A model generated the notes under the pieces. It was not told where the DNA came from. It searched no databases and was given only the letters and a program-made list of their open reading frames with translations. From positions 1 to 7,300 of the forward strand of contig DYRC01000127.1 of assembly GCA_020718925.1 (NCBI GenBank): a stretch of 7,300 nt of DNA. Direction: 5' to 3'. Shown one piece after another: positions 1 through 6,272 of this stretch (position 1 is its first letter; the number at the start of each line of letters is the position of its first letter). This DNA is from Desulfonema limicola. GTDB taxonomy: Bacteria; Desulfobacterota; Desulfobacteria; Desulfobacterales; DYRC01. Position numbers and translations under genes: made by a program.

Positions 1-1059
1 ATGCAGATAAATTTTTTCTTTAATATCATCTTCGCGCTTGTGGAAGAAATTGAAAAGCTGAAAGCTGAAAATCAGGCAGTTTGTCAGGAAAAAGCAGATA
101 TAGAATCCATGATGGAAATGGCAAGCATCCATGCGGACGACATGGGATCGGACTTGCTGAACAGAGTGGATGTGGTTCAACATCAATTTACGGAAGTGAT
201 TGAATTCATTCCGGTTCCTATCACTGTAACCCGCCATGACGGGCAGCTTCTTTATGCAAATAAAAGCGCGCATCTTTCATTCGGCTTTTCTGATGAAGAC
301 GATATAACACAACAAAATGCGCGTGATTTATATAAAAACAAGGCAGATAGAGAAAAATTTCTGAGTATTCTGCAACATAACGGAGAAGTCTGTAATTTTG
401 AAACTGAGTTGAAAAAAAAAGACGGCTCATTTTTTCTGGTATTTTTATCTTCAAGTCAGATCGTATTTAAAAATGAAAAAAGTCTGCTGACCGTGATTTA
501 TGACTTAACCGAGCGGCTCAATTCCGAAAAAGAAATACGCGAGTTGAAAGAAAAGCTGGATCGCGCAAAGGAGCGGGAAAAGAAATATCTGATCTTCACG
601 ATAGACGGCGAAGAATACGGCATCTGCCTGACGAAAATAAAAGAGATTGTCGGAATTATGCCGATAACGCCTCTCCCCGACACGCCTGATGTTATCAAAG
701 GCGTGGCAAATCTCAGGGGCAGGCTGGTGCCGATAGCAGACCTCAGACTGATTTTTGGCAGCAGATCAGCCGACATTACGGAACGCACCTGCGTTATTGT
801 CTCAGAAATACAAAGGGAAAGCGAAAAAAGCATGATAGGGATTATCGTGGATTCGGTTACTGAAATTATGGGGATCAGAGGAAAAGACATTGAGCCTCCG
901 CCGAAACTTGATCAGGATATTGATCTGAGTTTTATTTCAGGAATTGCAAGAGTCGGCGAGAGCGTGAAGATTATCCTTGATATTGTCAATCTTTGGGAGA
1001 AGTTTTTTTGGCAATTATCTCCGCAAGTTTTTCAAGCAGACGAATCTTATCCAGTTTGA
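1..1059 (+). CDS. PAS–CheW fusion coupling protein (5' end possibly outside window)
   Basis: Likely a cytoplasmic adaptor linking a PAS sensor to a CheA signalling array. A charged coiled-coil-like segment (residues about 13-45) leads into a PAS domain (about 65-172: IPVPITVTRHDGQLLYANKS, then the closing strand ending in IYDLTER). A second short coiled coil (about 173-195) follows. The CheW domain (about 195-335) carries the signature IKGVANLRGRLVPIADLR at 232-249. The polypeptide has no transmembrane segment, kinase or methyl-accepting domain. CheW proteins are normally about 150-180 residues, so the PAS part is an added input module. The first ATG is the first base of the window, so no RBS can be judged; the hydrophobic MQINFFFNIIFA stretch may be spurious and the true start may lie upstream. 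The last 24 residues are encoded antisense to the end of the convergent cheA. The neighbouring hybrid CheA is the obvious partner, by inference. Confidence 0.88.
   Translation: MQINFFFNIIFALVEEIEKLKAENQAVCQEKADIESMMEMASIHADDMGSDLLNRVDVVQHQFTEVIEFIPVPITVTRHDGQLLYANKSAHLSFGFSDEDDITQQNARDLYKNKADREKFLSILQHNGEVCNFETELKKKDGSFFLVFLSSSQIVFKNEKSLLTVIYDLTERLNSEKEIRELKEKLDRAKEREKKYLIFTIDGEEYGICLTKIKEIVGIMPITPLPDTPDVIKGVANLRGRLVPIADLRLIFGSRSADITERTCVIVSEIQRESEKSMIGIIVDSVTEIMGIRGKDIEPPPKLDQDIDLSFISGIARVGESVKIILDIVNLWEKFFWQLSPQVFQADESYPV
986..1059. other. Antisense tail-to-tail overlap of PAS–CheW and cheA
   Basis: The two convergent reading frames share 74 bp. The plus-strand stop (1057-1059) lies opposite the CheA codons for L988 and the conserved receiver Lys K989. 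No intrinsic terminator is visible here, so transcripts from both sides are likely to overlap. Confidence 0.85.
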
Positions 1060-4015
1060 GTTCCCATGCGTCAAATCCGAGTTTGAATCCTTGTTCTACC
1101 AGATTGCTATCGCCCATAGACGTAACCGCCATCACCGGCAGATGCTTTAACCGCTCATTTGCCCGAATGGCTTTGATGGTTTCAAGCCCGTCCATTTCCG
1201 GCATGACTATATCCAAAATCGCGGCGTCCACCGGCTCCTGTTCTTCAAGAATCTGCAAGGCTTTTCTGCCATTTTCAGCCGTAATCACCTCATAGCCTGC
1301 GGAAAGCAGATATTCGCTTTCTATCATTCTGAAAAACGGCGTATCTTCTGCCAACAGCACACGATGTTTGCGCCGGGCATCTTTTTTTCCTGTTTTTTCA
1401 GTTTTGTACCATTCCGGCGCGGCAAGTTCAAACAACTGATACATATCCGGCAAAAGCGTAATTTTTCCGTCAAGCACCGCAGAACCGAACAAGCCCGGTG
1501 CCATAATGGTCTGGGTATCCAATTCGACAACGGTTTGAATGGTATTAATCACTTTATCAAAGACAATGCCCATAGGATGCCGGATTTGTTTGGGAATAAT
1601 CACGCCGATAGTATCATCCGGGGAGCGTTCCGGGCGGGTGATGGGAAGATAATCCTCAAGAAAAATAAGTCTGAGTTTTTTATTATGATATTGTATGAAT
1701 TGCTTATCTTTGATTCTTTCAATCTGCGCTGATGAAATCCGCTCAATTCTGCTGATAATCTCCAATGGCAGCGCAAAACGCTCGTCTGTCCGGTTGTTGA
1801 ATAAGAGCAGGGTTTGAATTTCTTTTTCTGTTTCAGCATCTTCGGCGCTTATGCCAAGCTCGTTTTCATCTTCAAGATAACGGATAGCCACCTGATCCAG
1901 AATGCCCGCAGCATCTAAAATTAAAGACACGGTTCCGTTGCCTAAAATGGTTACGCCGCTGAATCGTCCGATTTTTTTCAGATAGCGGGGCAGGGGTTTG
2001 ACCACGATTTCTTCCATGTTCAGAATTGCCTCTACAATCAGTCCGAATCGGAATTTTCCATATCTGACCATGATAATTCTCAGGGGAACCCCTTCCCCAG
2101 CCCCTCCCCGAAACGGAGAGGGGAGAACCGCTTCAAATCCGAGAACTTTGTTCAAATCTACCAGCGGAACTAGGCTGTCTCTGAGCCTTAACACCAGCGC
2201 ATCCTGAACAATATTAATCCGGCTGTCAATATCCTCCGGCTTGATCCGTACCAGTTCTTCTATTTCAGATTCAGGCAGAATAAAAAACCGATGATTTGCG
2301 CGAATGAGCAGCCCGGAAACAATGGCAAGGGTCAGGGGCAGAATCAATCGGATAGTCGTGCCTTTGCCCGGTTCCGTATCAATGCTGACGGTGCCGCCCA
2401 TCTGCTCGATATTGGTTTTGACCACATCCATGCCCACGCCTCTGCCGCTTAAATCCGTGATATGATCCGCAGTGGAAAAGCCCGCCCGGAAAATCAGCCG
2501 CACCATGTCCTTTAAATTCATGGTTTTCATCAGTTCGCGGGTAATGATGCCTTTTTCAATCGCTTTTTTGGCAACCAGATTTCCGTCAATTCCCCTGCCG
2601 TCATCACTGATTTCCAGATGCACCTGACCGCCCTGATGATATGCCCTCAGCCGAATCGTTCCGTAACGATGTTTGCCGAGCTTTTCCCGTTCTTCAGGCG
2701 GTTCAATCCCATGATCTGCGGAATTGCGGATCAGATGCGTCAGCGGATCGGACAATCCCTCAATAATGCTCTTATCCAATTCCACATCTTCGCCCTGCGT
2801 GATCAGCTTTATTTCTTTATTGCGGCTTTTTGCCATATCCCGAACCACGCGGGGAAATTTTCCGAAAAGCAGCGACATAGGCTGCATCCGCATCAGCATA
2901 ACTTTTTCCTGCATTTCAGAGATGACCCGGCTGATGTGCTGCAACATGGGATTCAAATCCGGCGCGGCTTTGACCAAAGGAAGCGCAATCTGCATCAGTT
3001 GATTTCTGCCCAGAACCAATTCTCCGGCAAGATTCATCAATTCATTTAAAAAATTCACACTTACCCTGATTTTTTCATCCGCATGAATCAACGATTTGGG
3101 TTTTAAGAACTGTTCAACAGGCGATGATTGAACATTATCCGGTTCAGCATCATGCTCTTCGTGAACAGGTTCTTCAACTATCGGTCGGGATGGGATAGGC
3201 GGATGCGGCGCAATCGGCGCAATCGGCACAGGCGGCGCGGCAGCCATTTCTTTGTGAAATTCATCCAAATCAATGGGGCGGATCTGCTCTTTGGGCAACT
3301 CCAGAGCCATCGGAACCAGATCGCGCTCAAGAATGGTGGCAAACAGAAAATCAAAGGCAAGCTCATTGTCTAAACAATCCGAAAGCCCGCCCACGCTCCG
3401 AATATCTAAAAAAGAATCCACATAACGCCCTAATGATTCCATATTGTTGATAAAATCAAAGGGGCTTTTGCGTTTGTCCCGCAAATCCTTGTTCAGAAAG
3501 ATTCTGACTGCGTACAGATTATACCCCCTTGACAGAATCTCTTTAATCTCGCGCTCCGGGACAGTGAAATCGCTCAACTGCACATGCCCCCCGCTTCTTT
3601 CTTTGACCGTAATCTTGGTTTCAGGGACTGTATCTTCATTCAGAAGTATCTTCAGATAGCCCAGTGCTTCGTGAAGATCAACCGACTCGCTGGCATTGAC
3701 ATCTTCAAGCATGGCTTTGAGCGCGTCCACGCCGGAGAGCAGGGCGTCGGTAAGCTTAGGCGATGGCGCGATTTTCTTTTCTCTCAGAAGCGACAACACG
3801 CTCTCCATCGCATGGCTGAGTCTGCTGATATTCTGCAACCCGAAAAAACCGGCAGCCCCTTTGATGCTGTGAACGCTGCGGAAAATGCGGTTGACCGCGT
3901 CCGGATCAATCTGTGCCGCATCATTTTCCAACGCAAGCAGATCAGGTTCGATACTTTGCAGATGCTGCTGCGAATCCTCAATAAACCCGCTCAGAAGATC
4001 GTCATGCTCCAGCAT
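986..4015 (-). CDS. cheA: Hybrid chemotaxis-type histidine kinase CheA (Hpt–HATPase–CheW–CheW-like–REC)
   Basis: An ATP-dependent chemosensory kinase with a fused receiver. Numbering here starts from the upstream ATG at 4021. The Hpt domain has phospho-His H51 in SVHSIKGAAGFFG. A region at about 150-260 resembles the extra domain of FrzE-type CheAs, and a Pro-rich linker spans about 262-285. The dimerisation helices (about 316-400) precede the ATPase domain, with N-box HLIRNSADHGIE (429-440), G1 DDGRGID (473-479) and G2 GRGVGMD (526-532). A CheW domain (about 565-712) and a second, diverged CheW-like domain (about 735-865) follow. The C-terminal REC (about 886-1005) is intact: acidic pair E892/D893, acceptor D937 in LDIVMPEMDG, T967 and K989. 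Residues 633-644 (LPSPFRGGAGEG) come from an in-frame palindromic repeat. The start at 4015 is preferred because GGAGG lies 7 nt upstream of it; the ATG at 4021 is only 1 nt from that site. Last gene of the operon; it overlaps the PAS–CheW gene tail to tail. Confidence 0.95.
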   Translation of the reverse strand: MLEHDDLLSGFIEDSQQHLQSIEPDLLALENDAAQIDPDAVNRIFRSVHSIKGAAGFFGLQNISRLSHAMESVLSLLREKKIAPSPKLTDALLSGVDALKAMLEDVNASESVDLHEALGYLKILLNEDTVPETKITVKERSGGHVQLSDFTVPEREIKEILSRGYNLYAVRIFLNKDLRDKRKSPFDFINNMESLGRYVDSFLDIRSVGGLSDCLDNELAFDFLFATILERDLVPMALELPKEQIRPIDLDEFHKEMAAAPPVPIAPIAPHPPIPSRPIVEEPVHEEHDAEPDNVQSSPVEQFLKPKSLIHADEKIRVSVNFLNELMNLAGELVLGRNQLMQIALPLVKAAPDLNPMLQHISRVISEMQEKVMLMRMQPMSLLFGKFPRVVRDMAKSRNKEIKLITQGEDVELDKSIIEGLSDPLTHLIRNSADHGIEPPEEREKLGKHRYGTIRLRAYHQGGQVHLEISDDGRGIDGNLVAKKAIEKGIITRELMKTMNLKDMVRLIFRAGFSTADHITDLSGRGVGMDVVKTNIEQMGGTVSIDTEPGKGTTIRLILPLTLAIVSGLLIRANHRFFILPESEIEELVRIKPEDIDSRINIVQDALVLRLRDSLVPLVDLNKVLGFEAVLPSPFRGGAGEGVPLRIIMVRYGKFRFGLIVEAILNMEEIVVKPLPRYLKKIGRFSGVTILGNGTVSLILDAAGILDQVAIRYLEDENELGISAEDAETEKEIQTLLLFNNRTDERFALPLEIISRIERISSAQIERIKDKQFIQYHNKKLRLIFLEDYLPITRPERSPDDTIGVIIPKQIRHPMGIVFDKVINTIQTVVELDTQTIMAPGLFGSAVLDGKITLLPDMYQLFELAAPEWYKTEKTGKKDARRKHRVLLAEDTPFFRMIESEYLLSAGYEVITAENGRKALQILEEQEPVDAAILDIVMPEMDGLETIKAIRANERLKHLPVMAVTSMGDSNLVEQGFKLGFDAWELKLDKIRLLEKLAEIIAKKTSPKD
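2083..2126 (-). repeat. Palindromic repeat element inserted in frame within cheA
   Basis: The core at 2101-2123 is a hairpin of two 10-nt arms around a 3-nt loop. In the cheA mRNA the arms read CCCCTCTCCG and CGGGGAGGGG around TTT, pairing fully with one G-U wobble. A second inverted repeat follows at 2083-2098 (GGGGAA, 4-nt loop, TTCCCC on the plus strand). The segment is translated as LPSPFRGGAGEG in CheA without breaking the frame. Bases 2101-2126 are the exact reverse complement of 7275-7300 (26 of 26). The element's outer limits are estimated from the two copies and the palindromes. Confidence 0.85.
3207..3224 (-). repeat. Short tandem repeat in the CheA Pro-rich linker
   Basis: GGCGCAATC on the plus strand occurs twice in a row, followed by a partial third unit. 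It encodes the PIAPIAP part of the linker at about 265-272 between the phosphotransfer and kinase regions. Its 9-nt unit keeps the frame when copies are gained or lost, so linker length could vary between strains. Confidence 0.5.
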
Positions 4016-4017
4016 AA

Positions 4018-4332
4018 TCATGCCTCCGCTTTTTTAATGGGAAATAACGATGGCAGTCGAAAGAAATTCGCCACTTTGATAAAGTTTTCACCCGCGCCGA
4101 TAATTTCAATGGTGGCGGATCTGCTCATTGCTTCCCGATAAAGACCGACAATCAGATTCACGCCCAGCGAATCCACCACCTCAATCCCGCCCGCATCAAG
4201 CTGAATATGGGTAAAATCCGAATACTGCTTTAACTGCGCGATAAAATAATCCTTGAGTTCTTCGATCTTGCCTGCTGTCAGGTCTGATTCGGGAATCAGG
4301 GTTAATGTCGTGCCTTGTTTTCTGATGTTCAT
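4018..4332 (-). CDS. STAS-domain anti-sigma factor antagonist (RsbV/SpoIIAA/HsbA type)
   Basis: A single STAS domain of 104 residues, the usual length for the family. These proteins are switched by phosphorylation of one serine: the unphosphorylated form binds a partner such as an anti-sigma kinase, and the phosphorylated form releases it. The expected acceptor is S55 in the motif VVDSLGVNL (D54-S55-L56-G57), matching the D-S-x-G site of SpoIIAA. The ATG at 4330-4332 overlaps the stop of the upstream phosphatase/kinase gene as ATGA, and GGAGG lies 5 nt upstream, so the start is well supported. The stop is 2 nt from the preferred cheA start. Its position directly after a PP2C–HATPase protein strongly suggests that protein sets its phosphorylation state. 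The downstream target, whether a sigma factor, FlgM-like protein, cyclase or other, cannot be seen here. Confidence 0.92.
   Translation of the reverse strand: MNIRKQGTTLTLIPESDLTAGKIEELKDYFIAQLKQYSDFTHIQLDAGGIEVVDSLGVNLIVGLYREAMSRSATIEIIGAGENFIKVANFFRLPSLFPIKKAEA
4023..4027 (-). promoter_or_regulatory. Ribosome binding site deciding the cheA start
   Basis: GGAGG on the minus strand lies 1 nt before the ATG at 4021 and 7 nt before the in-frame ATG at 4015. Normal spacing therefore favours 4015, giving a protein two residues shorter. The site lies within the last codons of the STAS gene. Confidence 0.75.
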
Positions 4333-6272
4333 GTATTCCTCCGAAATATCAACGATATCGTGCTGCCGTTCACAATGACCTGATCGGACACTGAATTCAT
4401 CACTGCCAGTCCCCGATTGCCCAATTGTTCGACTCGGATATGCTCTATTTTATTAAGAATTGCCGGAAGCGCAAATCCGGGTCCTTCATCTGAAATATCT
4501 ACCCTCAATTCCTCCGGGCTGACATATAACGACAAGTCAACAAAAGATTGCGGCAAAGATGCGTTTCCATAGCTGATCGCATTAATCAATGCCTCGCGGA
4601 TGGCAAGCAGCACCAGAATCATATCTTTTCCGTCTGAAACTTTTTCAGAACTGATTATTTCCGCAGCCCACTGACATGCCGCATCCACGCCGTTAAATGT
4701 GGACGGAAAGCTGTAATGCAGCCCCGCATCCTGCACGGTTTCCGGCTCTGACAGCGTAACCAGAATCATATCGTCTTTCTGTACCTGTTTTGCCAATATG
4801 CGATCAAGAATCTGCTGACTTATTCCTTTGATAGTCTTCCGGCGGAGCAGTTCTTTATCAGCGTTGAGAATATCAATAATGTTCTTTGAATCAATGCCGT
4901 CTGAAAACAGAAAAAGAAATTCTCCGGGCTTTATCTCAATCTCACAATCTGTGAACATAAAATCTTCTTTCACCCAGCCCAGACACATGCCGCCGCCGCC
5001 CAATTCTTCAATATCCATATCGCCGTTATTCTTTTTTTTCACCCAAAGCGCGCCCGGATTTCCGGCAGTGGCAATTTTTACTTTCCCACGCCGCCGATCC
5101 CAGAGTAGCGCGCTGACACATAAATGATAATCGGCATAATCTGCTTTATTGAGTTCCGCGTTCACGCTTCTTAACAGTTCCGAAGGATGCTGATGTTTAT
5201 TCCATACAGAGCTTAAAATACCTAAAAAAATCGCACTGATATAAGAACTCATCACATTATGCCCGGACACATCGCCTAGCACAACGCCGCACCGTCCGGC
5301 TAAGTTGAATCTGCGGCAGGCTGCCACATCCCCGCCCGCGTCCGTCAGTTGGGAATAGGCAATATCAATGGTATTGCAAGGCTCGGTGCATCCCAGCCGA
5401 ATCAGATTGGCTTGGGCTTTGCGTACCTGATTCACGGTATTTGCCGCTGTTGACCGCGATGTTTTCTGAGCGCAACGATATATGGCAGATTCGATCATGG
5501 CAATCATGCTGCTTTCAAACTCCGCCTGAGTCAGAACGCCGTCCGCGCCAATCCGGGCAGCCAACTGAAACATATCTGTATCATGTTCTGCCGCATAGAT
5601 AAATACCAGAGTGTCAGGATAATCGCGCTTGATATTGACCAGCAGCCCCAGCCCGTCAATGCCGGATGTGAACACATTGCTGATGATAATATCATAATCG
5701 CGGTTATGAAGTTTGAATATTTCCCAAGCCTTATCTCCGTGAAAGACGCGGATAGTACGAAATCCGAATTTTTCCAAAAATTGCTGATACCGGCTGCCGA
5801 CAGTTTCATCTTCTTCTACCAGTAAAATCCGATAAGACGCCGCATTTATGGGATGAACTGTGCATTCGTTGTCATCTTTTGCCATCGGAGGTTGCGGTAT
5901 ATTTTTTTCATATTTTTTCAGCAGTTCCCGAATCTGCGCTATCTGAATCGGCTTTGGCAGAAAATCATCTGTTCCGGCTTCAAGGCATCGCTGACGGTCC
6001 TGTTTGGAGTTCATAGAAGACGTGGTAACAATCGGCGTGGCAATGCCCATGTCCCGGATTCTGCGGATAGTCTCAAATCCGTCCATGCCGGGCATCAGCA
6101 GATCGGTAAAAATCAGATAAAAATTTTCTTCTTTAAGCCGCTCTATCGCTTCTTTTCCGTTTTTGCATTCTTCTACGACAAAACCTTCCTGCTCAAGAAT
6201 CGTCTGAAGCAGCTTCCGATTAAACGGATTATCCTCAACAATCAGGATACTTCGGGATTCTGACGTACTCAT
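4329..6272 (-). CDS. REC–pseudoREC–PP2C (SpoIIE/RsbU)–HATPase (RsbW-like) partner-switch regulator
   Basis: A 647-residue protein that joins a serine phosphatase and a serine-kinase-type ATPase behind two receivers. REC1 (about 8-122) is intact: E13/D14, acceptor D57 in FTDLLMPGMDG, T84 and K107. REC2 (about 147-262) has N199 at the acceptor position and Q249 at the Lys position, so it is probably not phosphorylated. The PP2C/SpoIIE domain (about 298-508) keeps the acidic metal-ligand motifs: GGD (D315), GDVSGH (D334), FSDG (D458) and DDM (D500/D501). The C-terminal RsbW-like ATPase (about 525-647) has N-box REALINA (E560, N564), DEGPG (595-599) and GNRGLAVM (618-625). The layout resembles Pseudomonas HsbR and Shewanella CrsR, which have one receiver; here there are two. 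The downstream STAS protein is the likely substrate of both activities. ATGA overlaps occur at both ends; AAAGGGG lies 7 nt upstream of the start. No membrane segments are seen. Confidence 0.93.
   Translation of the reverse strand: MSTSESRSILIVEDNPFNRKLLQTILEQEGFVVEECKNGKEAIERLKEENFYLIFTDLLMPGMDGFETIRRIRDMGIATPIVTTSSMNSKQDRQRCLEAGTDDFLPKPIQIAQIRELLKKYEKNIPQPPMAKDDNECTVHPINAASYRILLVEEDETVGSRYQQFLEKFGFRTIRVFHGDKAWEIFKLHNRDYDIIISNVFTSGIDGLGLLVNIKRDYPDTLVFIYAAEHDTDMFQLAARIGADGVLTQAEFESSMIAMIESAIYRCAQKTSRSTAANTVNQVRKAQANLIRLGCTEPCNTIDIAYSQLTDAGGDVAACRRFNLAGRCGVVLGDVSGHNVMSSYISAIFLGILSSVWNKHQHPSELLRSVNAELNKADYADYHLCVSALLWDRRRGKVKIATAGNPGALWVKKKNNGDMDIEELGGGGMCLGWVKEDFMFTDCEIEIKPGEFLFLFSDGIDSKNIIDILNADKELLRRKTIKGISQQILDRILAKQVQKDDMILVTLSEPETVQDAGLHYSFPSTFNGVDAACQWAAEIISSEKVSDGKDMILVLLAIREALINAISYGNASLPQSFVDLSLYVSPEELRVDISDEGPGFALPAILNKIEHIRVEQLGNRGLAVMNSVSDQVIVNGSTISLIFRRNT
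4338..4342 (-). promoter_or_regulatory. Ribosome binding site of the STAS gene
   Basis: GGAGG on the minus strand is 5 nt before the ATG at 4332. It lies inside the 3' end of the upstream phosphatase/kinase gene, as expected for a coupled ATGA junction. Confidence 0.8.

Noticed and set aside
412..420. Run of nine A in the PAS–CheW gene as a phase-variation or slippage site
   Set aside because: It reads as in-frame Lys codons within a conserved PAS pattern (ELKKKDGSF). One homopolymer in A-rich sequence is not evidence of switching.
2083..2126. Repeat in cheA as a CRISPR repeat or gene-disrupting insertion
   Set aside because: There is no spaced array, the copies are in opposite orientation thousands of bases apart, and the cheA frame is unbroken with all domains downstream intact.
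2618..3049. Plus-strand open frame of 143 codons within cheA
   Set aside because: It is antisense to the conserved dimerisation and ATPase region of CheA, so it is a shadow frame.
3584..4141. Plus-strand open frame of 185 codons opposite the start of cheA and the STAS gene
   Set aside because: It lies antisense to the Hpt domain and STAS protein, both of which have clear conserved motifs. Its translation shows no recognisable domain.
5032..5039. Run of eight T (A on the coding strand) in the PP2C domain as a frameshift site
   Set aside because: The domain continues intact in the same frame on both sides. No shifted product is suggested.
5853..6263. Plus-strand open frame of 136 codons opposite the first receiver
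   Set aside because: It is a shadow of the conserved REC1 coding sequence, with no motif of its own.
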